Positions 25,954 through 35,104 are shown, counted from the first letter of the stretch. The stretch: DNA of 64,000 bases from Alphaproteobacteria bacterium UBA3612 (GCA_002375465.1 DFLT01000005.1:124001-188000), one strand, 5' to 3'. Program-made: numbers and translations. Notes: a model not told the origin generated them from the sequence alone.

Positions 25954-27306
25954 TCAGCCATGAAAGGCCTGCCATGCCCCCATTGAGCCAAGGTAAACAT
26001 CGATTTTGCGGAAACCCTTGCTGGCCAGCCAGCCAGCGGCGACGGTGGCGCGCATGCCGCTTGCACACATCAGGGTATAGCGCCGGTCCGCGTCCAGGTC
26101 GCGCCAGCGCTCGTTGAGCTCGCCGACATATATGTGCCGCGACCCCTCGATCGACTGTTCGCCCCGTTCGTCGGCATCGCGCACGTCGAGGAGGGTCCAG
26201 TCCGGGGCGGCGTCGGCCAGGCGCTGCGCGACCTCCTCCGTACCGATCATCGGAATTGACTGCATTCTCACCCCTTGCGCCGCTGCGGGAACCACGCCCA
26301 CATAGCCACCCGCCAGATTGTCGAGCGCGATGCGCACCAGATGCTCCGTGGCGGTCGCGAGCTTTTCCTCGTCGGAAGCGATCAGGGCCAGTTTCTGTCC
26401 CTCCGCGATGAACCAGCCGGCAAAGGCAGGGATCATATCGACCGGCAGGTTCATCGCGCCCGGCAGGTGGCCAGCGGCGTACGCCATCGGTTCGCGTATA
26501 TCGATCAGATGATCGGCCTTCATATCCAGAAGTTCGGCCAGTGAGAGGTTGCGCGCGCGCATGACGCGCGGCGCGGGCGATCCCCCCTCCAGGTTCAGCC
26601 GCTCCATCAGGCGGAAATAGGGCGGCTGATAATGGTGTTCATTCACTTTCACGCGGATGAATTCGTCGCGATCGGCAATCTGCAGGCGTGGATTGTTTCG
26701 GCGTTCATGGCCGATGGTCGAAAACTCACGCTCGGCCATGCCCGAACCGCACACCGACCCGGCGCCGTGGGCGGGATAAATGATTGCCTGATCGCCCAGA
26801 TCTAGCAGCTTCTGCAGGGAATCGAACAACAGGCCCGCGACTTCCTCCGCGCGTTGCGGATAGAAATCCGTCCTGCCGACGTCGCCCACGAACAATGCGT
26901 CGCCCGTAAAAACGCCGACCGTCCCCTCGGAATAGGCTGTGTCATATATGGCAAACGCCAGATGATCGTCGGTATGACCGGGGGTTTCCAGAATCTGGAT
27001 TTCAAGCTGTCCGATCGGGAACCGGTCGCCCTCGTGAACTGTGTCGGCATAGACGACGGGCGCGGCGGGATTGGGGCCGTGCAGCACCCTGGCCCCGGTC
27101 ATCGCCGCCAGGGCGGGCGCCCCCGACACGAGATCCTCGTTCCTGTGCGTTTCAAGGATATGGGTGATTTCCAGCCCGTGAGATCGCGCCATTTCAAGGT
27201 AGATGTCGCAGTCGCGGCGCGGATCGATGACCGCGGCGCTGCCCTCCGATCCCACCAGATAGGAAAGATGGGACAGGCCGGGCGTCTTGATTTTTTCCAG
27301 CAGCAT
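25954..27306 (-). CDS. Persulfide dioxygenase-rhodanese fusion (CstB-like)
   Basis: A 450-residue fusion: metallo-beta-lactamase domain (about 1-240) followed by two rhodanese domains. Iron ligands of the persulfide dioxygenase family are kept: His in ETHRNEDLVSG, His in TPGHTDDH and Asp in FTGDALFVGD; the first motif is the HxN variant, not the classic HxHxDH. The first rhodanese copy has no active Cys, while the second has CASGMR. CstB of Staphylococcus has the same plan and turns persulfide into sulfite and thiosulfate. The ATG at 27306 has a GGGAG 5 bases upstream. Confidence 0.9.
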   Translation of the reverse strand: MLLEKIKTPGLSHLSYLVGSEGSAAVIDPRRDCDIYLEMARSHGLEITHILETHRNEDLVSGAPALAAMTGARVLHGPNPAAPVVYADTVHEGDRFPIGQLEIQILETPGHTDDHLAFAIYDTAYSEGTVGVFTGDALFVGDVGRTDFYPQRAEEVAGLLFDSLQKLLDLGDQAIIYPAHGAGSVCGSGMAEREFSTIGHERRNNPRLQIADRDEFIRVKVNEHHYQPPYFRLMERLNLEGGSPAPRVMRARNLSLAELLDMKADHLIDIREPMAYAAGHLPGAMNLPVDMIPAFAGWFIAEGQKLALIASDEEKLATATEHLVRIALDNLAGGYVGVVPAAAQGVRMQSIPMIGTEEVAQRLADAAPDWTLLDVRDADERGEQSIEGSRHIYVGELNERWRDLDADRRYTLMCASGMRATVAAGWLASKGFRKIDVYLGSMGAWQAFHG

Positions 27307-27424
27307 GGTGGCTCCCTTGTTCGTTCTTGCTTTCGGTTTCGTTCCGGTGGACGCGGGACTTTCCGGTTTGTGAATCCCCACCCCACCCGCGCGCTCAGTT
27401 GCGCGGCTTGGGGGCGCTCTCATT

Positions 27425-28201
27425 TCATAGTGCCTTGCCGCTTTGCCAGAGCATGTAGCCGGCGACCACGAAGATCAGCAGGGCGAACACTGTCTTCAAC
27501 TGTCCGCCGCTCGACAGGCGCTTGGCGAGGTGCGTGCCGAAATACCCGCCAACGATACCCCCCACGATAAAGGTGGCCGCCAGGATCCAGTCGACCAGCC
27601 CGGAAAATGCGTAATTCGCTGCCGTGGTCAGGCCAAAGGCGGTGACCGCGACCAGGCTGGTCCCGACGGCGTTGATCATGGGCATGGACGTGGAACCGAT
27701 AAGTCCCGGTACGATCAGAAACCCGCCGCCAATGCCGAAAAAGCCGCTGAACGCGCCCGTTCCAAGTCCGTAGCCCAAAACCTTTGGCGCATTCTCCCGA
27801 TTGCATTGCGCGCCGGGAATGCCTTGCTGATTGCGACTGCGCAGCATCAGGATGCCGACCCCGATCATCAACAGCGCAAACAGAAAGAGCAATTTCTGGC
27901 CATCGACATTCTTGCCGACGGTCGACCCGCCAAGCGCGCCGACGATGCCCGCCGCCGCATACATGGTTCCGCAGCGCCACTTGACCGTATGTTCTCGCGC
28001 GTGACTTGCAAGGCCAGAGGCGGCATTGGCCGCCACCGCAAGCGCACTTGTGCCAATCGCCACATGCGGGCTTGCCACCCCGACCAGATAGACCATCAGC
28101 GGCACGGCGAGGATGGAGCCGCCCCCGCCGACCAGACCCAGGCTGAACCCTACCAGCCCGCCGGACAGCATGCCCAGCGCCATATGCAGCGTGTCGAGCA
28201 T
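27425..28201 (-). CDS. TauE/SafE-family sulfite or sulfur compound exporter
   Basis: A 258-residue membrane protein with about eight helices in two repeats, each opening with a Gly-rich segment (GFSLGLVGGGGSILAVPL and GFFGIGGGFLIVPGL), the TauE/SafE signature. Members export sulfite or related sulfonates. Located between an SQR and a persulfide dioxygenase-rhodanese gene, its most likely substrate is sulfite made by the dioxygenases. It starts 12 bases after the SQR stop. Confidence 0.9.
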   Translation of the reverse strand: MLDTLHMALGMLSGGLVGFSLGLVGGGGSILAVPLMVYLVGVASPHVAIGTSALAVAANAASGLASHAREHTVKWRCGTMYAAAGIVGALGGSTVGKNVDGQKLLFLFALLMIGVGILMLRSRNQQGIPGAQCNRENAPKVLGYGLGTGAFSGFFGIGGGFLIVPGLIGSTSMPMINAVGTSLVAVTAFGLTTAANYAFSGLVDWILAATFIVGGIVGGYFGTHLAKRLSSGGQLKTVFALLIFVVAGYMLWQSGKAL

Positions 28202-28213
28202 CGACCGGGATCC

Positions 28214-29782
28214 TCAAAAACGGCTTGCGGGTTTGGCGAGCCATTCCCGGCCCTTCAGCATCCCATGCCAATAGATCCAGGGCAGCGCCTGCGTCTTCAA
28301 CTGCCACGCCAGGCGGGAGGGGCGGGACCCATTGATCAGCCATTTGGGAAAACTGGGGGCAACCTTCCCGCCATAGAGAAACTCGGCCAGGACGATCTTG
28401 CCGTTCTCCACGGTCAGCGGGCAACTGCCATAGCCATCATAGTTCGCTTCAGGCTGCTTTCCCTTCAGAACGGCCAGCGCATTTTCCGCGACGACGGGCG
28501 CCTGCTTGCGCGCCGCCGCCATCGTTTTCGCGTTGGGCGTGCTGCAACAGTCGCCCAGCGCAAAAACATCCGGGTATCGCATGTGGCGCAGCGTGTGCTG
28601 ATCGACCTCCGCATAGCCTGCATCGTCGGCCAGGGGACTCTTCGCCACGATCGCATTGCCCTTTTGCGGCGGGCAGACATGCAGCATGTCAAAGTCCCGC
28701 TCCACTTCGCCATCTGCGGTGGCGAACCATGCCTTTCGGTTCGGCCCGTCCACGCGCACCAGGTTCGATCCGAATGCCAGATCTATCCCGTATCGTTCGA
28801 CCGTTTCCATCAGCGCCGGAATATATTCCTCGACACCAAAGATCGCACCGCCCGCATTGTGGAATTCGATATCCAACTTATTCAGAAGGCCCTGTTTTTC
28901 CCACTCGCTGCAGGACAGGTACATGGCCTTTTGCGGTGCGCCCGCACATTTGATGGGCATGGGCGGCTGCGTAAACAGCGCGCGGCCGCTGCGCGTCTGT
29001 TTCACCAACTCCCAGGTATATGGCGCAAGATCGTACCGGTAATTCGACGTCACATTATTGCGACCCAGCGTCGCCTCCAGGCCCTCGATCTCGTCCCATG
29101 CAAGGCGGTTGCCCATGGCGACAACCAACAGGTCGTAGGTGATCCGGCTTCCGTCGTTCAATTCGACGGATTTGCTTTCCGGGTCGAACCGCGTCACCGC
29201 CGCCTCGATCCACGTAACCCCGTCCGGCATGACCGATGCTTCGCTGCGGCAGGTATCTTTCTTGTCAAAGATACCGCCGCCGACCATCGTCCAGCCGGGT
29301 TGGTAATAATGCTCGGTCTTGGGCTCGATCAGCGCAATATCCACGCCCGCGCTCCGCTGCAGAATGGATGCGGCTGTTGCGATGCCCGCCGACCCGCCGC
29401 CGGCGATCAGGATGTGGTGGTGGCGCGCGTTCTTCATTCCCTTCGCCCCCGCGTCGGCCTGCACCGCCGCGAATAAATCAACGCAACGATTGCCTGTTTT
29501 GCAATAGGCCAGGATAGGTGCCGGCATCTCGGCCAGGGCGGTTGCGAATGCGCTTCTCTGATCCTTGATGCTGTGATCGCCGCCGACGGGAATATAGCGG
29601 GCGGACAGCCCCGCGGCTTTGGCGGCATGGGCGACCGTTGCCCACGCCGGCTGGCTTGCCTCTTCGCCGTCGGGGCTGCTGCAGATGATGGACTTATATC
29701 CTGCCGCAGCGATGTTTCCGACGTCGTCGGGCTGGATCTGCCCCACGACCGACAGGTCAGGGCTCAACTTTCTCGTTTCCAT
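28214..29782 (-). CDS. sqr: Sulfide:quinone oxidoreductase fused to a tyrosine-phosphatase-like domain
   Basis: A 522-residue fusion. Residues 1 to about 110 are a DUF442/beta-lactamase-hydrolase-like phosphatase fold with a Cys loop (YCKTGNRC). From about 118 a type II SQR follows: FAD loop ILIAGGGSAGIATAAS, the cysteine in PIKCAGAPQKAMYLS that matches the first catalytic Cys of mitochondrial SQR, and the later LGDCCSTPNAKT holding the second. It oxidises sulfide to persulfide at the membrane and passes electrons to quinone. The phosphatase-like domain may take up the persulfide, which is inference. Its ATG shares one base with the preceding stop. Confidence 0.93.
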   Translation of the reverse strand: METRKLSPDLSVVGQIQPDDVGNIAAAGYKSIICSSPDGEEASQPAWATVAHAAKAAGLSARYIPVGGDHSIKDQRSAFATALAEMPAPILAYCKTGNRCVDLFAAVQADAGAKGMKNARHHHILIAGGGSAGIATAASILQRSAGVDIALIEPKTEHYYQPGWTMVGGGIFDKKDTCRSEASVMPDGVTWIEAAVTRFDPESKSVELNDGSRITYDLLVVAMGNRLAWDEIEGLEATLGRNNVTSNYRYDLAPYTWELVKQTRSGRALFTQPPMPIKCAGAPQKAMYLSCSEWEKQGLLNKLDIEFHNAGGAIFGVEEYIPALMETVERYGIDLAFGSNLVRVDGPNRKAWFATADGEVERDFDMLHVCPPQKGNAIVAKSPLADDAGYAEVDQHTLRHMRYPDVFALGDCCSTPNAKTMAAARKQAPVVAENALAVLKGKQPEANYDGYGSCPLTVENGKIVLAEFLYGGKVAPSFPKWLINGSRPSRLAWQLKTQALPWIYWHGMLKGREWLAKPASRF

Positions 29783-30207
29783 TATGATGCTCCTTTGCAG
29801 CGCTCGATCAGGGGGAACAGCGCCATTCCTGCCAGCATGGCCGCCACGAAAGGGGCGGCCGGCACGATGTTCGTGATCAGGGAGGCGATGGCGGGGCCGG
29901 GACAAAGGCCGGCAAGGCCCCAGCCCGCCCCGAACAGGGCAGCGCCGAGAATCAGGCGTCCATCGATCCGCTGTGTGTCCGGTAAGTGAAAGGTGGCGTT
30001 CGCTATCGGTGCGCTCATCCGCCGCTGCACCCACCAGGCGATGCCCATGACGGCAATGGCGCCGGCCATGACAAAGCCAAGCGTTGGATCCCAACCGCCG
30101 AAAATATCCAGAAAGCCGCGCACCCGTGCCGGGTCCATCATTCCGGAAAGTGCCAGGCCGGCCCCGAACAGGGTTCCCGACAGCATGATCAGCGCCGCCT
30201 TCCTCAT
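29782..30207 (-). CDS. YeeE/YedE-type transporter, half B
   Basis: A 141-residue membrane protein with about four helices. GTLFGAGLALSGMMDPARV and GAALFGAGWGLAGLCPGPA are the YeeE/YedE half-repeats. Together with the preceding gene it corresponds to one full-length YeeE, a channel known to carry thiosulfate. The start overlaps the preceding stop by 4 bases and the stop shares a base with sqr. Confidence 0.88.
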   Translation of the reverse strand: MRKAALIMLSGTLFGAGLALSGMMDPARVRGFLDIFGGWDPTLGFVMAGAIAVMGIAWWVQRRMSAPIANATFHLPDTQRIDGRLILGAALFGAGWGLAGLCPGPAIASLITNIVPAAPFVAAMLAGMALFPLIERCKGAS

Positions 30208-30653
30208 GACCAGCCCCCGCCAAGTGCGTTTACCAATGCGACGGAGGCGATACCCGACGCCATGAAAATGGCGGTCGCGACGAGGGAGCGGCGGGAAAGC
30301 CGGGACACACCGCAGACGCCATGGCCGCTGGTGCAGCCGCTGCCCAGGCGGGCGCCGAAGCCCACAAGCACGCCGCCTGCCAGCAGCCAGCCAATATGCG
30401 GCGGAAACCGCGCCTCCACCGGACCCGCGACCGTTTCAAAAATCGCCGCGCCGAGCAGAAGCCCGATCAGGAACAGCGCGGCAGTCGCCCACGGCGTGCC
30501 ACCGCGTTCCAGCCCCGTGGCGCGCGCGGTCATTCCGGAAATGCCGGCAATGCGCCCGATGCCCAGCAGCATCAGGGCAGCGGCAAGGCCGATCAGCAAT
30601 CCCCCTGCGAACCCTGCCGCAGGCTGTGCCGCTGGAAAGCCGGACAGCAGCAT
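30204..30653 (-). CDS. YeeE/YedE-type transporter, half A
   Basis: A 149-residue membrane protein with about four helices and the YeeE Cys motif (GARLGSGCTSGHGVCG). It is the N-terminal half of a split YeeE/YedE transporter; the second half is encoded by the next gene. The likely role is transfer of thiosulfate or sulfide-derived sulfur across the inner membrane. The ATG shares one base with the stop of the dioxygenase gene (TGATG). Confidence 0.9.
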   Translation of the reverse strand: MLLSGFPAAQPAAGFAGGLLIGLAAALMLLGIGRIAGISGMTARATGLERGGTPWATAALFLIGLLLGAAIFETVAGPVEARFPPHIGWLLAGGVLVGFGARLGSGCTSGHGVCGVSRLSRRSLVATAIFMASGIASVALVNALGGGWS

Positions 30654-31585
30654 CAGACCGCGTTTACCGGAATCTTGATGTAGCTGACGCCATTGTCCTC
30701 GGGATCGGGAAGTCTGCCGCCGCGAATATTGACCTGAACGCTGGGCAGGATCAGCTTCGGCATGGGGAGCGTCTTGTCGCGGCTGGTGCGCAGCTCGACA
30801 AACTCCTCTTCCGTCATGCCCCGGCCGACATGGACATTCTCATCGCGCTGCTGTCCGACGGTCGTTTCCCACGCATATTCGTCGCGTCCGGGCGCCTTGT
30901 AATCATGGCAAAGAAACAGCCGCGTTTCGCGCGGCAGCATCAGCAGCCTCTGGATCGAACGGTATAGTTGCCGCGCGTCACCGCCGGGAAAATCGGCCCG
31001 CGCGGTGCCGAAATCGGGCATGAACAGCGTATCGCCGACAAAGGCGGCATCCCCTATGATAAAGGCCATGTCGGCGGGTGTGTGGCCCGGGACGTGCAGG
31101 GCAATGCCCTCCAGTTCGCCCAGGCTGAACGTTTCGCCGTCCACGAACAGATGGTCGAACTGCGATCCGTCGCGTTCGAAATCCGTGCCTGCGTTGAACA
31201 GCTTTCCAAATACGTCCTGAACCCGGATGATCTCGCGGCCGATGCCCAGCTTGCCCCCCAGTCGCGTCTGCAAATACGGGGCTGCAGAGATATGATCCGC
31301 ATGGGCATGCGTTTCGATCAACCATGTTACTTTCAGATTATTTGAATCTATGTATTCGATTATACGGTCGGCTGAACCGTTGGAGGTTCGGCCCGCCGCC
31401 GCGTCGAAATCCAGCACCGAGTCGATTATGGCCGCCTCCGAACTGGCCGGATCATGGATGACATAGCTTACCGTATTGGTTTCTTCGTCGAAAAAACCAG
31501 CAATCGATGGGCGCATGCATCTTTCTTTTTGTGCGCGCTCGACCTGATCGGTTGCCGCCTGAAGCGCGGCATCATGCTCGCTCAT
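30653..31585 (-). CDS. Persulfide dioxygenase (ETHE1/Blh-type metallo-beta-lactamase)
   Basis: A 310-residue enzyme. HxHxDH is complete (IETHAHADHISAAPYL), with PGHTPADM and FVGDTLFMPDFGTARADFPGG supplying the remaining ligands. It oxidises glutathione persulfide to sulfite with oxygen, using one Fe(II). This is the first gene of the eight-gene sulfur operon, next to a divergent peroxiredoxin-ArsR pair. The ATG at 31585 is chosen because AAGG lies 9 bases upstream; an ATG at 31516 (MRPSIAGFF) is the alternative. Confidence 0.93.
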   Translation of the reverse strand: MSEHDAALQAATDQVERAQKERCMRPSIAGFFDEETNTVSYVIHDPASSEAAIIDSVLDFDAAAGRTSNGSADRIIEYIDSNNLKVTWLIETHAHADHISAAPYLQTRLGGKLGIGREIIRVQDVFGKLFNAGTDFERDGSQFDHLFVDGETFSLGELEGIALHVPGHTPADMAFIIGDAAFVGDTLFMPDFGTARADFPGGDARQLYRSIQRLLMLPRETRLFLCHDYKAPGRDEYAWETTVGQQRDENVHVGRGMTEEEFVELRTSRDKTLPMPKLILPSVQVNIRGGRLPDPEDNGVSYIKIPVNAV

Positions 31586-31598
31586 GTGACAAATCCTT

Positions 31599-31613
31599 AT
31601 TAATTTCATTAAT
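31599..31613. promoter_or_regulatory. Candidate operator between divergent sulfur operons
   Basis: ATTAAT-TTC-ATTAAT is a symmetric site in a 74-base AT-rich gap between the sulfide operon and the peroxiredoxin-ArsR genes. Its place suits an ArsR-family repressor acting on both directions; the assignment is inference. Confidence 0.4.
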
Positions 31614-31659
31614 TATGTATATGTATTGCTAAAACCGAGTCAAGGCTTAGATTGTCGCC

Positions 31660-32316
31660 ATGGATGACAATTCTGGCTCGACGGCGCCGTGCGCCGGTTT
31701 ACGCATTGGCGATGCTGCGCCTGACTTCGCCGCGCGCACGACGGCGGGCGACATTCGCCTTTCCGACTTTCGCGGTCGGTGGCTGGTGCTTTTTTCGCAT
31801 CCCGCCGACTTCACGCCTGTCTGCACCAGCGAATTCGTCGCGCTGGTCCGACGGTCGCATGAATTCGACACGCGAAATTGTGCGCTCATGGCGCTTTCGG
31901 TGGACAGCCTGTTTTCGCATTTTGCCTGGTTGAGAATGATCCGCGATCATTTCGACGTAGAGGTGCGCTTTCCCATCATCGAGGATCCGACGATGGTCAT
32001 CGCGCGCGGTTACGGCATGGTCGCGCCGGGCGACAGCGACAGTGCGGCGGTTCGGACCACCTTTTTCATCGACCCGGCCGGGACGATCCGCGCGATCAGT
32101 TGCTATCCTGCGAATGTCGGACGATCGATTGGGGAAATGCTGCGTACGCTCGACGCGCTGCAGGCGGTGGACGACTGCGCTGCCCTCGCCCCCGCCGATT
32201 GGCAGGCTGGGGAGCCGCTTCTCAGCCAGCCGCTCGCCGCCCTCGACGACGTCTATGCTGCCGAGGCCGCGACCGAATGGTTCTACCGGCCCGGTCTGCG
32301 CCGGGGCGACAAATGA
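31660..32316 (+). CDS. Peroxiredoxin of the AhpC/TSA, 1-Cys Prx6-like group
   Basis: A 218-residue thiol peroxidase. The peroxidatic Cys55 lies in SHPADFTPVCTSEF. The Prx6-type C-terminal domain includes TTFFIDPAGTIRAI and YPANVGRSIGEMLRTLDAL. Other cysteines (11, 74, 148, 173) occur, but no typical 2-Cys resolving motif. It reduces peroxides or persulfides. The gene is divergent from the sulfide operon and its stop overlaps the ArsR start by 4 bases, so it shares its control. Confidence 0.9.
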   Translation: MDDNSGSTAPCAGLRIGDAAPDFAARTTAGDIRLSDFRGRWLVLFSHPADFTPVCTSEFVALVRRSHEFDTRNCALMALSVDSLFSHFAWLRMIRDHFDVEVRFPIIEDPTMVIARGYGMVAPGDSDSAAVRTTFFIDPAGTIRAISCYPANVGRSIGEMLRTLDALQAVDDCAALAPADWQAGEPLLSQPLAALDDVYAAEAATEWFYRPGLRRGDK

Positions 32317-32657
32317 GCAGCGATGCTCCGATTGGTGCGTTAAAGGCGCTGGCGCATCCGGCGCGCTTTGCAATTCTGGACATTTTGTCTGGGGGCGAGC
32401 GAAATGTCGGAGAGGTCGAGGAACTGTCGGGCATCGCGCAGCCCGCTCTATCCCAGCAATTGGCCGTGCTGCGCAATGCAGGGCTGGTGCGGACCCGCAA
32501 GGACGCGAAACTGGTTTTCTATCGCGTCCATCAGGAAAACATGGCGGCACTTCAGCAGGTTCTGGCGCAGCTGACGGAGGGCGCGGAAACCACCCCGAAA
32601 CCCACCTCTCCGCGCAATCCGAACGTTGCCAATTTCGCCCGCCTGGGCGCCGGTTAG
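32313..32657 (+). CDS. ArsR-family regulator without cysteines
   Basis: A 114-residue winged helix protein: ALAHPARFAILDILSGGERN, the recognition helix stretch GIAQPALSQQLAVLRNAGLV, and the wing RTRKDAKLVFYRV. It resembles BigR/SqrR, which sense persulfides through a Cys pair and repress sulfide genes, but this protein has no Cys at all; Asp stands where the first sensor Cys is expected. It is the likely local regulator of both sulfur operons, though the signal it senses must differ. It is translated with the peroxiredoxin gene (4-base overlap). Confidence 0.88.
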   Translation: MSSDAPIGALKALAHPARFAILDILSGGERNVGEVEELSGIAQPALSQQLAVLRNAGLVRTRKDAKLVFYRVHQENMAALQQVLAQLTEGAETTPKPTSPRNPNVANFARLGAG

Positions 32658-32768
32658 CAGTCCGCCGCCGTTTTTCGGCGTCTGGCGCTCAGCGCTGCCG
32701 GCAGACCGGCGACGCCCTGGATCATGCCCCGTTCGGCGGATATGCGGACGGCGCGCCCTGCAGCCTGC

Positions 32769-34931
32769 TTAGGACAGGTCGCCGTCGGCGCTGCGGAGGG
32801 CGAAGGTCCAGAACCGCGCCGCTTCGCGCAGGGCGGAATCGCTGCCCGCATCCGGCTGGTGGCCCGCGTCCGGATCCAGATAGAGCAGCGCGGGTGCATC
32901 GCTGGTGCTGCGATCCCGCACCGCCGCGATGAACTTGGCGGGCTCCCAATATGCCACGCGATCGTCTTTCAGGCCGGCCGTGGTCAATATGGGGGGGTAG
33001 GGCGCCCGCTTTACATTCTCGTAGGGGGAGATGGACGCCATGTAATCATAGGCTTCCGGATCGGCCAGCGGGTCGCCCCAATCCGGCCGGAACAGGGGAA
33101 CCAGGGGATGGTCTGCATCGCTCATGGTATTCAGCATGTCGACGAACGGCACTTTCATGATCGCGCCCGCGAACAGCTCGGGATCTTGGTTCAGCGCCCC
33201 GCCCAGCAGCAGTCCGCCGGCGGACAGGCCAAAGGCGATCATCCTGTCCGGGTCCGCCCCGTGCGATGATGACAGCGCGCGCGCAGCGGCGTTGAAATCG
33301 TCAAAGCTGTGATGCTTTTTGAAGCGTCGGCCATCTTCGAACCAGCGACGGCCCCGCTCGGCGCCTCCGCGAACATGGGCGATGGCATAGATCCAGCCGC
33401 GGTCCACCAGGCTCAGCGCGGGCAACGAAAAATCGGCCTCGGTCGATGCGCCGTATGCGCCATATCCGGTCAGCAGCAGCGGCGCAGGCGCGTTCCCGGC
33501 TTTCCGGCGACGCACGATGGTGACGGGCACGCTTGCGCCGTCAGTTGAGGGGACGGTGATCCGCTCGACCATATAGGCTGCGGGATCGAATGCCGGGACA
33601 GACGCCTCGCCGACGCGGGTCAGCGCGCCGGTCGCCAGGTCCACATCGTACCAGATCGGCGGCGTCGCCGGCGCTTCATAGCGTATGCGCAGCGACGTGC
33701 TGTCATAGCCCTGGTCCGCAGGAACCGACAGGCTGTAGGCGGGCGCATCGAATGAAACGGTCAGGGGGTCGCTGCCTGCTTCGGTCATTATGCGCAATTG
33801 GGGCAGGGCGTTCTGCCGCTCCGTCCAGACAAGCGCGCGCTCGAACGGCATTATCGTCTCGATGGGAACGCCGGGCCGGTGCGGAACGAGCGGCGATCCG
33901 GCTGCACCGTCGGTCAGGCCGATGATCTTCAGGTCAAAGGCGCCGCTGCGATCCGTAGCCAGCCAGGGACGGCCCCGCCACTCGAACAGTTCGGCGCGCT
34001 CCCGGTCGGATCGGTCGATGACCCGTTCGGGCGCAGCGTCGGGGCTGCCGCTATCCACTGTCCAGATTTCGGTTCGATCCGGGCTATAGGCATTCAGCAC
34101 GATCAGGCCGCCCGCCGCCGTCTTATGCAGCCCCAGGAAGAAGGCGGGATCGGTTTCTTCCAGCAGCACCTCGGTATCGCCATTGGGCAGCAATGTCCGC
34201 ATCAGCGCGTTCGGCCGGGCGCGCTCGTCGCGACGCAGCCAATATACGGCATCCCCGGTGGCCGCGATGCCGCCATAGCCATAGACGCTGTCCGCGACTG
34301 CGGTGTGGATGGTTCCTTGATCCAGATCGCGAACCATGATCTGAAATTCGTCGGATCCTACTATGTCCTCTGCCCATAGGAACCAGCGCGAACCGGCTCT
34401 CTGATGGCCCGTTGTCCGGTAATAGGATTGCCCTCGCGCGCGTTCATTCTCATCCAGAACGACCTCTGCGCCGCCTTCTCGCTGCAATGTATAGACGGGC
34501 CGCCCCTGGCCCTGGGGCGTGCGGGCGGTCAGCGCCTCCTCGCGCAGTGGCGGCGCGGACATGTCGCCTGCCGAACGCGCGCGCATTTCCTGGAAAAGCT
34601 CCTCCTCCAGCTCGGCGCCGGGTGCAAGCACCGCCTTGGCATAGGCCATTTCCGCCTTCAGGTGCTGCGCGATCCGGGGTGACAATGTGTCGAGGCTGCG
34701 CTCCGATCCCGGCCCGTCGTCCTTCAGCCAGGCATATGGATCCATGCGCGTGCGGCCAAGCTGCTCGATTTCCTTGGGGATGCGCGGCGCACGCGGCGCG
34801 TCTGGGATCGCAGAACGGGCGGCGGGAAAGCGGGCGGCGCCCGCCCTCGGTGCACAGGCGGCGAGGGCGGCACTCGCCGCACCGATCAAAAGATCGCGGC
34901 GTCCCGGCCGCAAGGGGGCAGCTTTTATCAT
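32769..34931 (-). CDS. S9 family prolyl oligopeptidase (oligopeptidase B-like)
   Basis: A 720-residue serine peptidase. The N-terminus has a twin-arginine signal followed by a Cys (RRDLLIGAASAALAACAPR), so it may be an exported lipoprotein. A beta-propeller covers about residues 60-440. The alpha/beta hydrolase domain has GYGAYG, the nucleophile GLSAGG (about Ser569), Asp in GLKDDRVAYWEPAKF (about 658) and His in DAGHQPDAG (about 690). Such enzymes cut short peptides, often after basic residues. The ATG at 34931 is used because it places the Tat signal at the N-terminus. Convergent with the ArsR gene. Confidence 0.93.
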   Translation of the reverse strand: MIKAAPLRPGRRDLLIGAASAALAACAPRAGAARFPAARSAIPDAPRAPRIPKEIEQLGRTRMDPYAWLKDDGPGSERSLDTLSPRIAQHLKAEMAYAKAVLAPGAELEEELFQEMRARSAGDMSAPPLREEALTARTPQGQGRPVYTLQREGGAEVVLDENERARGQSYYRTTGHQRAGSRWFLWAEDIVGSDEFQIMVRDLDQGTIHTAVADSVYGYGGIAATGDAVYWLRRDERARPNALMRTLLPNGDTEVLLEETDPAFFLGLHKTAAGGLIVLNAYSPDRTEIWTVDSGSPDAAPERVIDRSDRERAELFEWRGRPWLATDRSGAFDLKIIGLTDGAAGSPLVPHRPGVPIETIMPFERALVWTERQNALPQLRIMTEAGSDPLTVSFDAPAYSLSVPADQGYDSTSLRIRYEAPATPPIWYDVDLATGALTRVGEASVPAFDPAAYMVERITVPSTDGASVPVTIVRRRKAGNAPAPLLLTGYGAYGASTEADFSLPALSLVDRGWIYAIAHVRGGAERGRRWFEDGRRFKKHHSFDDFNAAARALSSSHGADPDRMIAFGLSAGGLLLGGALNQDPELFAGAIMKVPFVDMLNTMSDADHPLVPLFRPDWGDPLADPEAYDYMASISPYENVKRAPYPPILTTAGLKDDRVAYWEPAKFIAAVRDRSTSDAPALLYLDPDAGHQPDAGSDSALREAARFWTFALRSADGDLS

Positions 34932-35104
34932 GCCATCAGGGTTAGCGACGGGCGAAACCGGCGAATACCGTCGCTGTACATAAAACCCGCTCTTTGTCCT
35001 TCCGCGCACATCCTTTGGCCCGAAAGGCAAAGTCTGGCTGGACCGTTGCGACATACATTAAAATGGCAGGAATATTTCAGTGATATGACCAAGGGGGCGC
35101 GACC

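Noticed and set aside
27443..29476. Long open plus-strand frame (677 codons) opposite the sulfur operon
   Set aside because: It lies antisense to TauE and SQR, has no recognisable domain, and its length is a product of high GC codon bias on the coding strand.
32668..32683. CGCCG-TTTTT-CGGCG after the ArsR gene as terminator
   Set aside because: The T run is in the loop rather than after the stem, so it does not form a rho-independent terminator.
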